Shown here one piece after another: positions 18,658-29,335 of a stretch of 64,000 nt of DNA. Made by a program: the position numbers and the translations under genes. The first letter of the stretch is position 1; the number at the start of each line of letters is the position of its first letter. Below the pieces are notes generated by a model. It saw only the letters and a list, made by a program, of their open reading frames with translations, had not been told where the DNA came from and ran no database searches. The DNA is from Neorhodopirellula lusitana (GTDB lineage: Bacteria; Planctomycetota; Planctomycetia; Pirellulales; Pirellulaceae), in the NCBI RefSeq assembly GCF_900182915.1, contig NZ_FXUG01000017.1, positions 113,681 to 177,680 of the forward strand, given 5' to 3'.

Positions 18658-18772
18658 CATAGGCTTCCAAGCCTGTAGACCACTCCCCGTAGCATAGGCT
18701 TCCAGCCTGTGTGCCCCGCGGCATAGGCTTCCCAGCCTGTGGACTCCCAACACAGGCTAGGAAGCCTATGCC
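18658..18772. repeat. Four REP-like palindromic repeats (AGGCTTCC family)
   Basis: Copies at 18658-18678, 18692-18712 and 18721-18741 read CATAGGCTTCC(A)AGCCTGT; a fourth at 18752-18772 is inverted. Each carries an AGGCTT/AAGCCT dyad. Spacing is about 30 bases. They follow the protease terminator, a usual place for REP elements. Confidence 0.8.
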
Positions 18773-19019
18773 ACTGGAAACCAGAGAGCAGAAAACGCCG
18801 TTTCCCCAGCCCCATCGAGCGATTCACGATCTCAGTCGCAAACAGGGCCCAGATTCAGAGCCCAGCCCCAATATTCCCTGCCTGCCGGGTCGCGACAGCC
18901 ACGGTCCAATCTGCTAATTTGCACGCTTTCCTAAGGCGAACTGCGTTCATTCCGGCGCGGTCCGCCCCTACGCACTGAATTCCCCCCATTCACCACACCA
19001 CTAGCCCCGCAAAGCCACG
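18773..19019. other. Upstream region of metY, no riboswitch recognised
   Basis: Must hold the metY promoter. No hairpin layout of a known SAM or SAH riboswitch was recognised by eye. Confidence 0.4.
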
Positions 19020-20339
19020 ATGTCCGCAGACGCTTCCGCTAATCATCGCATTGCCACAAAAGCTCTCCACGCCGGCCAGGTCGCTGACCCGACCACCAAA
19101 GCACGGGCAGTGCCAATTTACGCGACCGCCAGCTACGAGTTCGACAGCACCGATCACGCCGCTGCCTTGTTCGGATTGGCGGAATTCGGAAACATCTACA
19201 GCCGCTTGATGAACCCCACCGTCGATGTGCTTGAAAAACGTATCGCCGCACTGGACGGCGGCGTCACCGGGCTATGCTTTGCATCGGGCCAAGCCGCGAT
19301 CACCGCCGCGGTCATGACGATCGCTCACAGCGGACAAAACATCATCGCCAGCACGTCGCTGTACGGCGGAACCTGGACGCTCTTCACCCAAACGCTGAAG
19401 AACCTCGGTGTGGAAGTTCGCTTCTTCGACACCGCACACCCCGAAGAAATCCACAAGTTAGTCGACGAGAACACTCGTCTGGTCTACATGGAAAGCATCG
19501 GGAACCCCAAGAACGACGTGCCGGATTTCAAGGCGATCACCGACGCCGCACACAGTGCCCCGCACGGTGCGTTACCAGTGCTCTGTGACAACACCGTCAT
19601 GACACCATACCTGCTTCGTCCGATTGAGCATGGTGTCGACATCGTCATCTACAGCACGACCAAGTTCTTGGGCGGGCACGGAACCCACATCGGCGGCTGC
19701 ATCGTCGATAGCGGCAACTTCAAGTGGGCCGACCAACCCGAAAAGTGGCCTGAATTTTGTGGCCCTTCCCCTTCGTACCACGGTGCCATCTTCGAAGAAC
19801 ACCTGCGTGGCATGGGCAACATCGCCTACAACATTCACATCCGCACGCACTGGTTGCGTGACACGGGTGCGGCCATGAGCCCCTTCGCTGCGTTCCTGTT
19901 CTTGCAAGGCATCGAAACCCTGCACCTTCGCATGCCCCGTCACTGCGAAAACGCAATGAAGGTCGCTGAGTTCTTGGAAGGCCACGAAGCAGTCGAGTGG
20001 GTTAACTACCCTGGCCTGAAGTCGCATTCGCACCACGCCAATGCCGAAAAGATCTTGACCAAGGGCAAGGGCGCGATCCTTGGCTTCGGCATCAAGGGCG
20101 GCATCGCTGCAGGCAAGAAGTTCATCGACTCATGCGAACTGTGCTCACACTTGGCCAACATTGGTGACGCGAAGACGTTGGTGATTCACCCCGCCAGCAC
20201 GACTCACCAACAACTGTCCGAAGACGAGCAGCGTCAAGCCGGCGTCAGCCCCGAGTACGTTCGCGTTTCAGTGGGCATCGAAGATATCGACGATATCATC
20301 GACGACCTAAAACAAGCTCTTGCCAAAGCAACCGCTTAA
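19020..20339 (+). CDS. metY: O-acetylhomoserine sulfhydrylase (Cys/Met metabolism PLP enzyme)
   Basis: PLP enzyme that makes homocysteine from O-acetylhomoserine and sulfide. The 439-residue protein has the hallmarks of the MetY group: TKALHAGQ near the N-terminus, PIYATASYEF, NIYSRLMNPTVDVLEKRIAA, FASGQAAI, DNTVMTPYLLRPIEHG, and STTKFLGGHGTHIGG with the PLP-binding Lys. The C-terminus has HPASTTHQQ and VRVSVGIEDIDDII. The next gene on the strand supplies O-acetylhomoserine (MetX), so the two form a direct-sulfhydrylation methionine route. Starts ATG; no clear ribosome-binding site. Confidence 0.93.
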   Translation: MSADASANHRIATKALHAGQVADPTTKARAVPIYATASYEFDSTDHAAALFGLAEFGNIYSRLMNPTVDVLEKRIAALDGGVTGLCFASGQAAITAAVMTIAHSGQNIIASTSLYGGTWTLFTQTLKNLGVEVRFFDTAHPEEIHKLVDENTRLVYMESIGNPKNDVPDFKAITDAAHSAPHGALPVLCDNTVMTPYLLRPIEHGVDIVIYSTTKFLGGHGTHIGGCIVDSGNFKWADQPEKWPEFCGPSPSYHGAIFEEHLRGMGNIAYNIHIRTHWLRDTGAAMSPFAAFLFLQGIETLHLRMPRHCENAMKVAEFLEGHEAVEWVNYPGLKSHSHHANAEKILTKGKGAILGFGIKGGIAAGKKFIDSCELCSHLANIGDAKTLVIHPASTTHQQLSEDEQRQAGVSPEYVRVSVGIEDIDDIIDDLKQALAKATA

Positions 20340-20660
20340 CGCAGTTGGATTCGGCAACTCGGCCACGACCACCCCGACACGCAAGTCTTGCGTTAACGCT
20401 TGCAGCGTGTTGGGTAACGTGGCCAAGAAACATGGCCGGATAATTTGGTTGAGCAATTCAACCGCGAGTTCATTTCGGACTAGCCAGTTAACTTACCACT
20501 GGCTTGAATCGCGAACACGTCTTTAGCAGGCCAACGCCCCTCGTTAGCCTGCCTGTGATCGCATCCAGTGATCGCATCCTAAGTCGCCCGACCGGGGTTC
20601 CCCGATCAACAGAACTTCGATCACCTCCCCCTATCACCTGAACTCTGGCGAGTTCCCAAT
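20340..20660. other. metY-metX intergenic region with hairpins and a 13-bp duplication
   Basis: Contains the hairpin AGCCAGT(9)ACTGGCT at 20482-20504, an ACACGC/GCGTGT stem near 20377-20411, and the direct repeat GTGATCGCATCC(A/T) at 20555 and 20568. None has a T-run. A role in regulating metX is possible but unsupported. Confidence 0.4.
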
Positions 20661-22535
20661 TTGACTTCACCGAACGTTCCCGACCCTCTAGTCAGCACCG
20701 ACGACATCCGCACGGATGCCCCGCTAGCCGACGCGCGCCTTTTCGTACTGCCTGAACCACTGGCATTGGAACTCGGCGGTTCCCTCCCCAACGTTCGCTG
20801 TTGCTACGAGACCTGGGGGACGCTCAACGCCGACGCGTCCAACGCGATCCTGGTCTGTCACGCGATCTCCGGCGACAGCCACGCTGCCCGGCATCGTGAA
20901 AACGACGCGCCCGGATGGTGGGACGGCTTGATTGGTCCCGGGTTGCCAATCGACACGGATCGCTTTTTTGTCGTCTGCCCCAACGTGCTCGGTGGCTGCC
21001 GAGGCTCAACGGGCCCCGGCGACATCCCAGACGGCGACATCCCAGACGGTGACATCCCGACCGCCGACATCCCAGCCGCCGACAATTCGGCGACCAATAG
21101 CGACTCACCCGATGTCGCCAACCCCGCCCGCCCGTACGGTGCTGAGTTCCCACGCATCACGATCGGCGACATGGTCGAGGTCCAGCGACGGTTGGCCGAT
21201 CATCTAGGCATCACCAAGTGGCGGGCCGTTGTCGGCGGTTCGTTAGGTGGCCATCAGGTGCTGCAATGGGTTAGCCGCTATCCGGATTCCACGCAAACCT
21301 GCATCGCGATCGCCACCTCGCCACGCCTGACCAGCCAGGCCCTCGGCTTTGACGTGATCGCTCGCAATGCCATTCAAACGGACCCCCATTTCGCGGGTGG
21401 CCAGTACTACGGCACCGACAAACGCCCCGACACCGGTTTGGCGATCGCTCGCATGCTTGGGCACATCACCTACCTAAGTGTCGCTGCGATGGAAGCAAAA
21501 TTTGATCCGGATCGTCACGACCCGCGTCAAATCGCGTCACAATTCGAACAACGCTTCAGCGTCGGCTCCTATCTGGCCCACCAAGGCCAAAAATTCACCA
21601 CTCGGTTTGATGCCAACAGTTACGTCACGCTGTCGTTAGCGATGGATCTGTTTGACCTGGGCGGCACCCGGTTGCGGTTGATGGAAACGTTCGACGAATG
21701 CTCATGTGACTTCCTGTTGGTTGGCTTCAGCAGCGACTGGTTGTTCCCGCCATCGCAGTCTCGCGAGATCGTCAACGCGTTGACCGCGTTGGACAAGCAA
21801 GTCACCTATGCCGAGATCACAACCGACGCCGGACATGACGCGTTCTTGATCGATCGCGACATCGCCATGTACGGCCCACTGGTACGCGAACGCCTGGCCG
21901 ATTCCCCCAGCAGCTACAAAGCTCCGGTGGAACTGACCAGCGCCGAAGAATCCATCCTGGACCTGGTCGCCACCGGCGATAGCGTTTTAGACCTGGGCTG
22001 CGGGCAAGGCGAATTGCTCTCCGCGATCCAGCAACGCGACGCGGACAAATCCGGCCGCCTGATGGGCGTCGAAGTGGCCCAGGAAAACATCCTGGCCACC
22101 GCCGTTCGCGGCATCCACGTGATCGATTACGACCTCAACAATGGTCTGCCCGCGTTCATCGACAACCAGTTCGATATCGTGGTGCTGAATGCAACCCTAC
22201 AAGCCGTCAAGAACGTCGTTGAACTGCTCGACGAAATGCTTCGTGTCGGCAAGCGAGTCGTGATCAGCTTTCCCAACTTCGCCTACCGCCGGTTGCGAGA
22301 AGACTACGTCAACCGAGGCCGCTCGCCGCGGGCCCCAGGTGAGTTCGACTACGATTGGCACAACACCCCCAATCGTCGTTTCCCCACGATCGCCGACGTC
22401 CATGACTTGCTAAGTGACATGAACGTGACGATCGATCGAGAAATCTATTGGGACGTGACGGACAAGAAGAGCATTGCGGTCGACGATGAACCGAATCTGA
22501 ATGCGGACACCGCTGTGATCGAGATGCACCGCTAA
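20661..22535 (+). CDS. metXW: Homoserine O-acetyltransferase (MetX) fused to MetW
   Basis: Bifunctional methionine-biosynthesis protein of 624 residues. The N-terminal 400 residues are the alpha/beta-hydrolase MetX: LALELGGSLPNVRCCYETWG, CHAISGDSHAA, NVLGGCRGSTGP, VVGGSLGGHQVLQW with the nucleophile Ser, LVGFSSDWLFPPSQS, and a late His in DAGHDAFLID. The C-terminal 200 residues are MetW, a methyltransferase-fold partner: VLDLGCGQGELL, GVEVAQENI, FPNFAYRRLREDYVNRGRSP and NTPNRRFPTIADV. In other bacteria metX and metW are adjacent separate genes. A 15-bp repeat codes DIPDG-type units just after the GCRGSTGP loop. The start is TTG. Whether the product is acetyl- or succinyl-homoserine is not decided by sequence. 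Confidence 0.9.
   Translation: MTSPNVPDPLVSTDDIRTDAPLADARLFVLPEPLALELGGSLPNVRCCYETWGTLNADASNAILVCHAISGDSHAARHRENDAPGWWDGLIGPGLPIDTDRFFVVCPNVLGGCRGSTGPGDIPDGDIPDGDIPTADIPAADNSATNSDSPDVANPARPYGAEFPRITIGDMVEVQRRLADHLGITKWRAVVGGSLGGHQVLQWVSRYPDSTQTCIAIATSPRLTSQALGFDVIARNAIQTDPHFAGGQYYGTDKRPDTGLAIARMLGHITYLSVAAMEAKFDPDRHDPRQIASQFEQRFSVGSYLAHQGQKFTTRFDANSYVTLSLAMDLFDLGGTRLRLMETFDECSCDFLLVGFSSDWLFPPSQSREIVNALTALDKQVTYAEITTDAGHDAFLIDRDIAMYGPLVRERLADSPSSYKAPVELTSAEESILDLVATGDSVLDLGCGQGELLSAIQQRDADKSGRLMGVEVAQENILATAVRGIHVIDYDLNNGLPAFIDNQFDIVVLNATLQAVKNVVELLDEMLRVGKRVVISFPNFAYRRLREDYVNRGRSPRAPGEFDYDWHNTPNRRFPTIADVHDLLSDMNVTIDREIYWDVTDKKSIAVDDEPNLNADTAVIEMHR
21021..21080 (+). repeat. 15-bp coding tandem repeat in metXW
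   Basis: Four units of GACATCCCAGACGGC (diverging to GACATCCCGACCGCC) encode DIPDG/DIPTA pentapeptides. They form an insertion in a surface loop of the MetX half, between the conserved GCRGSTGP and the conserved FPRITIGDMV. Confidence 0.85.
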
Positions 22536-23626
22536 TGCGTGATGCGAGCTCCAACGGTTCCACCAATGATCCCGAGGCGTCAGCGGTAGGCCGAGTTGCG
22601 ATGCTATCAAGCCCCCGTGCGGGCAGCGGCGCGGGCCGGGACGAAATCCCACGTCTGGTTAAGCTGCTAGCCAAAGACGGCATCCAGCTCGAAATGCTTG
22701 ATGATCCATCCAGCCTTGCCCGCTGGTGCGACGAATTGCGTAGCCAACCTAGCAGCCAACCCAGCAGCCAACCCAGCAACCAACTCAACGACACAGCTCC
22801 CCAGCAAACAACTCCCGGTCATACATCTCCCAGCCAAACCGCTCGACCGCGAAACGTACTGATCCCAGCGGGCGGCGACGGGACGATCACTCTCGCCGCA
22901 TCGATGATCACGTCGCTGGACACGCTGGACATTGCCGCGCCAGCAATCGACGTCAACTCGCAACCGTACTTGTTGCCGATGCCGCTGGGGACCGAAAACC
23001 TGTTAGCCCGGCACTACGGCCACCGCGCCATCGCCTCGCACCTTCGCGACACCCTGCTACACGGCCAGCCCACCACGGTCGACATGGGAATCGTCCGGCG
23101 TGCCAGCGGTGCGGCCAGCCCGATGTTGACGATGGTGTCCAGCGGATTCGATGCCGAAGTCGTCCGCCGCGTGCATTTAAAAAGAACCGGGCACATCCGC
23201 CGTTCAAGCTATCTCGGCCCCGTCGTCTCGACGCTTCGCCAGTACAAGTTTCCGATGCAAACCGTCCAAGCGATTGGTGACGACGGTTCGATCGAGCGGG
23301 AAGTGAAGTGTGGCTGGGCGATGGTTTTCAACCTGCCCTGTTACGGTGGCGGTTTGGCAATCGAGCCTGACGCACTCGGCAACGATGGCCTCTTCGACGT
23401 GATCACGTTTGCCGGACAGTCCGTCACTCGTGGCTTCCGCTACTTCGCCGGAATCCATCTCAAACGCCATTTGAAAGACCCTGACATCACGCGCTTCCGT
23501 GCCAAGCGAATTCGCATCCAAGCCGACGCCCGAGTTCACTACCAAATTGACGGGGACTACATCAGCCGCCTTCCCATCGACATCGAACTCCGCCCCAATG
23601 CCATCTCACTGCTCGCACCGCGGTAA
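22535..23626 (+). CDS. Diacylglycerol/lipid kinase family protein (YegS/BmrU-like)
   Basis: A 363-residue protein with the DAGK catalytic fold: SPRAGSGAG at the N-terminus, the signature PAGGDGTI, PLGTENLLARHYG, then the C-terminal beta domain with MVSSGFDAEVV, NLPCYGGGLAI, ALGNDGLFDVITF and YQIDGDYI. Members phosphorylate diacylglycerol or other lipids with ATP. The start ATG shares one base with the metXW stop (TAATG), so translation is coupled although no metabolic link with methionine is known. Residues 68-85 are a SQPS-type repeat from a 12-bp tandem repeat. Confidence 0.85.
   Translation: MRDASSNGSTNDPEASAVGRVAMLSSPRAGSGAGRDEIPRLVKLLAKDGIQLEMLDDPSSLARWCDELRSQPSSQPSSQPSNQLNDTAPQQTTPGHTSPSQTARPRNVLIPAGGDGTITLAASMITSLDTLDIAAPAIDVNSQPYLLPMPLGTENLLARHYGHRAIASHLRDTLLHGQPTTVDMGIVRRASGAASPMLTMVSSGFDAEVVRRVHLKRTGHIRRSSYLGPVVSTLRQYKFPMQTVQAIGDDGSIEREVKCGWAMVFNLPCYGGGLAIEPDALGNDGLFDVITFAGQSVTRGFRYFAGIHLKRHLKDPDITRFRAKRIRIQADARVHYQIDGDYISRLPIDIELRPNAISLLAPR
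22742..22789 (+). repeat. 12-bp coding tandem repeat in the lipid kinase gene
   Basis: Four units of AGCCAACCCAGC encode SQPS/NQLN tetrapeptides in the linker before the GGDG loop. Confidence 0.8.
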
Positions 23627-23706
23627 GCAGTAGCTTGGCAACGCATCCCGGCAACGCCGATCCGCAACCCACTGCGTTCCCGTTCGCACAACGCTGCCGC
23701 TTCTAC

Positions 23707-26700
23707 CTAGGCACCCTCATCGGCGCTCAACTCGGACAATCGTGCTGCCGCAATCTGCCCGCCATCTTCCAGGTCTTGTAACCGTTCCCGCCAGCGATCC
23801 AGCCTCGCTTCCTTGGCATCCAGCGATCCGGGACCACGCACTTCCAAGCCCCTTCCCTCGTCTTCAATCTGCGTGACGACCCGGTGCAGTTGCATCGCCC
23901 CCAGCGCCGCAGCGGTTCCTTTCAGCTGGTGAGCCGTTGCGGTCACCTGCGACAAGTCTCCAGACTCCAACGCCTTTGCAAAATCCGCCAACTGCATCGG
24001 CCACTCCTCCGCAAACATCGCCGCCATCGTCTTCAGCACCTCGTGGTCACCGCCCAGGTTCTGCATCAACACCTTGCGATCAATGACATCATCGCCCGGA
24101 CCACTGGCCGCTGCATCTAAATCACCTGCCCCGGCATCCGAGGCCCGAGATCCCGACTCATCCGTCCCGCTCGCCAAGCGATTTTGGCGCGGCACGCCCT
24201 CTATGACCAAAGTCTCATCAACGGTCGGCGGAATTAGCTGCGATTCAGTGTTGGTGCTAGCCCCCCAAACACCGCCAAGGTCTTCCTCACTACCGGATTC
24301 GAGACCAATCGCATCGCGATCCCCTTCTACCCCGGACCGCCCACCCCCCAGATCGCCCTCAAATCCAGGCGTATTGCTATCCAAGCCATCCTCAGCCTCT
24401 AACGCCGAGTCCGCATACGGGCCCTCCGACTTCAAGGCATTCGCGGGATACGCTTCGACGACCGCGAACAATCGCGCCGGGGCGTACGGCTTCGAAACGT
24501 AATCCGTCATTCCCGCATCCAAGCACCGGATCCGATCGCCGCTCATCGCGTGCGCTGTCATCGCCACAATGGGAATATCAGCGTAAGTGGTCTCCTTCGC
24601 CGCACGGATGCGTCGCGTCGCCTCCAGTCCGTCCATGCCCGGCATCTGCACATCCATCAGCACCACGTCGAAAGCCTGGCTCGCCAACGCGTCCAACGCT
24701 TGCGGCCCGCCCTCCACACTCGTCACCCGGTGCCCGCGTGCGTAAAGCATGTGTTCGGCTACCGCTCGGTTGATCGCACCGTCTTCCACCAACAACACAT
24801 GCCGCGCCAATTCACACGTCCCAAAGGCCGGATTCAACTGGTCGTCATCCACCGCCTCCGGTAACCGGGCCACTGAAACGCCACTCCCAACACCCGCGTC
24901 TCCCTCAACACCCGCGTTGCCGCCCGATGATCGACAGACGGTCGTCACCAACTCAATCAGCTCATGCGGCGAAACCGGCTTGGTCAAGCAACGCACAATG
25001 TTCCATTCCACCAACCACCGGCGATCCATCTCCGCCCCCATGGACGACAAGACCGCAATCGGCGTCTCGCTGATCAAGACACCCTCCACCGGAACCGCCG
25101 CCCGCACCCGCTGAGTCACTTCAAGGCCATCCACGTTGGGCATCATGTAGTCCAACAAGATCAACTCAAACGGCTCGCCCCGCGACGCCGCCTGTTGCAA
25201 CGCCGGCACCACCTTATCCCCAGCCCCAACGCAGTCCACGACGCACCCCGCATCGTTGAGCAACTCGTTCAGGATAATGCGATTGATTTGATGATCGTCC
25301 ACCACCAACACTCGCACTCCCGTCAGTTGCGGATTGTCGACCACGTCGGCCTGCGGAGCGATCTTCAGCGGCACATCGAACTCGAAACGACTGCCCTCCC
25401 CCGGCACACTTTCCACACTCAAACGCCCGCCCATCCGCTCGACCAAACGCGAACTGATCGCCAGCCCCAAACCGGTGCCACCGAACTGCCGCGTCGTGGA
25501 AGAATCCGCCTGCGTGAACGCTTCGAAAATTCTCGCTTTCTGTTCTCGGCCCATCCCGATTCCAGTATCGGAAACCGACAAGAAAACGCGGGCATGGCGA
25601 GCCGACTGGTTGTCCGACGGCAACACCGCCGCCGTCGCTGACGCGGCTCTCGGATCAACATCCATTAACGTCTCCTGGTCACTCACCCGTGCCTCGACAA
25701 TGACCTCACCGTGCTCAGTGAACTTCAAAGCATTGCCAACTAAGTTCACCAAGACCTGGCGAATCCGGGTCGGATCCCCGATCACCCGGTCCGGTGTCCC
25801 CGGCGAGATCCGCACCGCCAATTCGACCTTGCCCTCCTTCACATCGCCATCGCCCACCACCGTGCTACTCAACAAGCTGCGACCACCCGCCACTGTCTGC
25901 ACGGTCTGGTTGATCAGCTCATGCAATCCGAATGGGATGTTCTCCAGCTCGATCCGCCCAGCTTCAATCTTGGAGAAGTCCAAAATGTCGTTCAGCACCG
26001 ATAGCAGCCCGTCCGCCGAACCCTTCATGATCGACAAAAATTGTCTCTGCTTGCGTTGCAGCGGGCTGTTCAGCAACAGTTCCGCCATCCCCAAGATGCC
26101 GTTCATCGGAGTCCGAATCTCATGGCTCATTGTGGCCAGAAACTCACTCTTCGCCCGAGTTGCCCGTCGCGCATCCGCCGCCGCCTGAGTTGCCAAGTCC
26201 CGTTGATAACGCAAACGTTCCCGATAAGCGGCCTGTTCCGTGATGCCGCCCTTCAACAGCCCGATAATCGTGACGCCGGCCAAATAAGTCGAGATGAACG
26301 TGGCCAACACACCCATCGCTCCCAATCGCGTCATCACGATCGAACGAATGAATTTGCTAGCCGGAAAATCCACCCCCACCAACGCCTCAATCTCACCGTT
26401 GGAATCCCGCAGTGGTGCGTTCGCGGAAACCCAATAACCCCAACGGTCGTAGAACGGATTGCTATCGAAAACCACCGCTCCGGAAAAGGCACGTTCCACC
26501 TGCCGCCAATCGGGTTCTTCGTATAACTCGCCGATCTCCGTCCGCTCTTCACGCCGCCCCGTGATTACGCCGTCACCGTCATAGTCCGTCGCCGAATCCA
26601 CGATCAACTGATACTTACCAAGACGCGATTCGGATTCCGTTGCGTTTGAGTCCGCACTTGCTTGCGGCACCGCACGCCGGAACGTGTAGATGTCCGCAAC

Positions 26701-27315
26701 ATGCGGGTTGACCGACAACCAACGTTCTTGAGCCTCCAAGATACTACGGTACTTCGGATCGTCGGGTGGCGTGTCGAGCGTGATTGATTCGTGACCGAGT
26801 TGCTGCAATTCAATCGCGTAGGTCGGTGCCAGACCGATCAACTGTTCTTGCAAAGATCGACGCTGCAGCCGATCGAGATACTCGGTCCCGATAAACCCGA
26901 CGCCCAACAACACCGACAAGACAGCCAAAGCCAAGCGAGGCCGGAACACGACGGCCGAACGCGGCAAGCCGTCGTCAACGACCAACTCGTCCGCGCCGCC
27001 AGCCGCCGAACTTGGCCTCGATGACTGCTGTCCCGCTGACGGTTTTGCTAGCGAACGACCAGGCCGCCGTTTTGGCTTGCGACGTGGGATCGCTGCCTGT
27101 TTCATCGATCGCAACACCGACGCCGGCTGTCCCGAGTTGGACTGGGTCGACTTTGGTTTTTGCGATCGCTGTTGCTGCGGCCTCAATTGGCGAACCGCGG
27201 CCTGCCTCATCGATCGCCGCTGGATCCGCCAAATCACCCAACCGTAGCCGGCCAAAACCGCGATCGTAAACAGAAGGTAGTCCAGGCGGTATTCGTACCA
27301 TGCTCGCAAAAACAT
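23707..27315 (-). CDS. Hybrid sensor histidine kinase with two receivers and an HPt domain
   Basis: A 1202-residue membrane sensor of the BarA/ArcB type. A first hydrophobic segment lies at about residue 12-30. A basic cytoplasmic stretch follows, then a second segment ([14 protein letters not shown]), a sensor region of about 190 residues with a Cache-like end ([26 protein letters not shown]), and a third segment before 360. The kinase core follows: [15 protein letters not shown] with phospho-acceptor His 398, [20 protein letters not shown] and GTGLGLAI. Receiver 1 has Asp 722 ([11 protein letters not shown]) and receiver 2 Asp 888 ([11 protein letters not shown]). The C-terminal HPt domain has His 1129 in [13 protein letters not shown] complete phosphorelay is thus in one chain; the output regulator is not in this window. 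Confidence 0.93.
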   Translation of the reverse strand: MFLRAWYEYRLDYLLFTIAVLAGYGWVIWRIQRRSMRQAAVRQLRPQQQRSQKPKSTQSNSGQPASVLRSMKQAAIPRRKPKRRPGRSLAKPSAGQQSSRPSSAAGGADELVVDDGLPRSAVVFRPRLALAVLSVLLGVGFIGTEYLDRLQRRSLQEQLIGLAPTYAIELQQLGHESITLDTPPDDPKYRSILEAQERWLSVNPHVADIYTFRRAVPQASADSNATESESRLGKYQLIVDSATDYDGDGVITGRREERTEIGELYEEPDWRQVERAFSGAVVFDSNPFYDRWGYWVSANAPLRDSNGEIEALVGVDFPASKFIRSIVMTRLGAMGVLATFISTYLAGVTIIGLLKGGITEQAAYRERLRYQRDLATQAAADARRATRAKSEFLATMSHEIRTPMNGILGMAELLLNSPLQRKQRQFLSIMKGSADGLLSVLNDILDFSKIEAGRIELENIPFGLHELINQTVQTVAGGRSLLSSTVVGDGDVKEGKVELAVRISPGTPDRVIGDPTRIRQVLVNLVGNALKFTEHGEVIVEARVSDQETLMDVDPRAASATAAVLPSDNQSARHARVFLSVSDTGIGMGREQKARIFEAFTQADSSTTRQFGGTGLGLAISSRLVERMGGRLSVESVPGEGSRFEFDVPLKIAPQADVVDNPQLTGVRVLVVDDHQINRIILNELLNDAGCVVDCVGAGDKVVPALQQAASRGEPFELILLDYMMPNVDGLEVTQRVRAAVPVEGVLISETPIAVLSSMGAEMDRRWLVEWNIVRCLTKPVSPHELIELVTTVCRSSGGNAGVEGDAGVGSGVSVARLPEAVDDDQLNPAFGTCELARHVLLVEDGAINRAVAEHMLYARGHRVTSVEGGPQALDALASQAFDVVLMDVQMPGMDGLEATRRIRAAKETTYADIPIVAMTAHAMSGDRIRCLDAGMTDYVSKPYAPARLFAVVEAYPANALKSEGPYADSALEAEDGLDSNTPGFEGDLGGGRSGVEGDRDAIGLESGSEEDLGGVWGASTNTESQLIPPTVDETLVIEGVPRQNRLASGTDESGSRASDAGAGDLDAAASGPGDDVIDRKVLMQNLGGDHEVLKTMAAMFAEEWPMQLADFAKALESGDLSQVTATAHQLKGTAAALGAMQLHRVVTQIEDEGRGLEVRGPGSLDAKEARLDRWRERLQDLEDGGQIAAARLSELSADEGA

Positions 27316-27584
27316 ATTGCCGATTCGATCCCTTATCAGTGCAGGCTAACATCGTCACTGCACGGGCTGAATCGAACCGACCTTGCGATACGTCAAACAC
27401 CCCAGAACCCCGACTCGGCCGAGGCGAGCGATCCGCCCGCCCCATCCACCGACATCCACTCGACCATGTCAAACAAGTCAAAAACCGTTCAGCCTGAACG
27501 CCTCTGGACCGCGATTCCTCAACCTCGTTCAGGAATCGCAAATCGAGTCAGCCGAAAACACGAAGATCTGGCAGCCTTCCAATC

Positions 27585-28106
27585 TTAGACGCGCCGTTCT
27601 TCGCCCGATAGGATCGCGCTCAGGAACAGTCCGGCTGGATTGCTTCTCTGAGCCGGCTTTTGAAGATAGACGCGCACCGCCCGCATCACGTCCCGTCGTG
27701 AAATCTGGCCACGTAATCGGCCCTCCGCATCCAACACCGGCAAGCGGCGGCACGAAGCGTTCAAAAATGTTTGGGTGATCGTTAGTAAATCCGTTTCCTC
27801 GGTAATCGTTGGCGGATCCGAATCGATCAACGCGACAACGTCGGTGCTAGGCATTCCGTCATATGCCAGCGAGACCACAAACCGCATGCAAGATTTTTCG
27901 GAAAAGATACCCAAGAACTTGCCGTCTTCGTTCACCACCGGCGCACCGGAGATGTGGTTTCGCAACAAGACGTCGAGGGCTTCGATCGCGTCCATCGTCG
28001 GATGAAGCGTGATTAGATTTCGAACCATCATCTCGCGTGCTGTCGTCGTCGGCATGCAAGACGGGTCCATTGCTGGAAGATGAGAAGAGCCCATGGTTTT
28101 AGTCAT
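27585..28106 (-). CDS. Tandem CBS-domain protein
   Basis: A 173-residue cytoplasmic protein made of two CBS motifs that together form an adenosyl-nucleotide-binding Bateman module: AREMMVRNLITLHPTMDAIEALDVLLRNH with SGAPVVNEDGKFLGIFSEK, then DPPTITEETDLLTITQTFLN with RRLPVLDAEGRLRGQISRRD. No fused effector domain is present. It lies 270 bases from the divergent histidine kinase start region, with no evidence of shared function. The start could also be a later ATG such as the one at AMDPS. Confidence 0.88.
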   Translation of the reverse strand: MTKTMGSSHLPAMDPSCMPTTTAREMMVRNLITLHPTMDAIEALDVLLRNHISGAPVVNEDGKFLGIFSEKSCMRFVVSLAYDGMPSTDVVALIDSDPPTITEETDLLTITQTFLNASCRRLPVLDAEGRLRGQISRRDVMRAVRVYLQKPAQRSNPAGLFLSAILSGEERRV

Positions 28107-28423
28107 GTTTGTACTCGCTGTAGCCTAGAAAACGAAAAGAGAAGCGGGTGGTAGACCGAAACACCTCTCGTGCACGGTTCCCATGACAGCCACTGTGTGC
28201 GAGTTGATGACACAAAGTCAAACAGATTCTCGAGCGTTTTTTGAGCGCTCGATCAACGCGGGCTCTTCACGTGAATTTGCCGCTTTTTTCACAACCGACC
28301 ACTGACCTCGCTTTTTGCGAGCAAATCGGTCACAACATGGGAAGCCGTGGTCCAGTTCTGCGTTGTAGAATTGGTTTAAGTGAAAGTTGTCACGAACGGG
28401 CAAAAATCCGAGGAGAGTTAGAA
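28107..28423. other. Intergenic region
   Basis: Divergent gap of about 320 bases. A hairpin (CGAGCG, loop of eight, CGCTCG) occurs near 28231-28251. Nothing else is recognised. Confidence 0.4.
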
Positions 28424-28903
28424 ATGTTCGGTCGCTGGGTGGAATTTGAATTCGATTGTTTGCCGCTACGAAGCCTAGGGCGGCTTGATGTCCCGCTGGA
28501 CGCATCGCCCGCTTACGAAGCCTTCGTCCTGAAGGTCAAGGCGGCCTTGTCCAAGCACGGAGCTCACAATACGTACTTCCTGCACCACGCGATTTGCCGC
28601 TTCCACCTGACCAACGATCCCAACAATGGCCAGATTGAGTTCCAGGTCGAAGGCGTTGTGATGACGGGCGAGAACGATATCAAAACCAAGGCCGTCGACC
28701 TCAACATCACGCTCAGCAAAGAAACCTGCCCCTGGCTGAACGAACCCTCAGTCGAATTCTTGGCCGAATCGGTCAAACATGCCGTCGCGATCGAGTTCGA
28801 TCGTTACATCCAGGCCGGCGATTTGACCAAAACCAAAGAGCGAATTGACGCGATGAGCGAGCAAATCGAAGAAGGCGACGGCTTCCAGGCCATGTACCTG
28901 TAG
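28424..28903 (+). CDS. Conserved protein of unknown function
   Basis: A 159-residue soluble acidic protein that I cannot assign to a family. The start ATG at 28424 is supported by a GAGGAGAG ribosome-binding site seven bases upstream. An earlier in-frame start would add 61 residues that do not look like protein sequence. It begins MFGRWVEFEFDCLPLRSLG and has alternating polar and hydrophobic strands (IEFQVEGVVMTGENDIKT, AVDLNITLSKETCPWL). The C-terminal half is helical and charged (EFLAESVKHAVAIEFDRYI). No signal peptide or membrane segment. It is monocistronic. Confidence 0.75.
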   Translation: MFGRWVEFEFDCLPLRSLGRLDVPLDASPAYEAFVLKVKAALSKHGAHNTYFLHHAICRFHLTNDPNNGQIEFQVEGVVMTGENDIKTKAVDLNITLSKETCPWLNEPSVEFLAESVKHAVAIEFDRYIQAGDLTKTKERIDAMSEQIEEGDGFQAMYL

Positions 28904-29335
28904 CCCAACCCGGGCTGGCAAAACGTTGTTCTTCCAGAGGATCTAAGCTTTCGCAAGTTTGATCCCTTATGGGACTCCAGATCGTAGCCAGTGGTTGGAA
29001 CGCAACAACCACCACCGGATCCACCCGAAAATCCACCACCCTGAAACGGTCGTGGAATCGGTACCCCTTTCAGGGTCGGTTGGGATATAGATTCACGGGA
29101 GCCGGAACCAAACAGGCGGCTAAAAGAAGCCGTCAATACCGACGGTTTGACTGGCCAAGCCGATCCCCAGGCTCAACAAGCCAGGCCCGGCATCACCGCT
29201 CGGCCGCAGTGGTGGGGGCAAGCTCAGCCGCGGACAACTCCATAACCGCTCCGCGGCACTTGAAGGTTGGTCAAACCGGTCTAGCATGGAAGGGAACGAA
29301 CTTTCACCCTTCCACGGCTTTGAGTCACCTTTCCA
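28904..29335. other. Intergenic region without a supported gene
   Basis: About 430 bases. Overlapping open frames on both strands are Gly- or Ser-rich and lack a consistent start or motif. No clear RNA structure seen. Confidence 0.4.

Noticed and set aside
18658..18772. CRISPR-like array (21-base repeats at about 30-base spacing)
   Set aside because: Only four copies, one inverted, repeats are themselves palindromes and imperfect; no cas genes. A REP-like cluster fits better.
18773..19019. SAM or SAH riboswitch before metY
   Set aside because: Expected from gene function, but no matching helix layout was found by eye.
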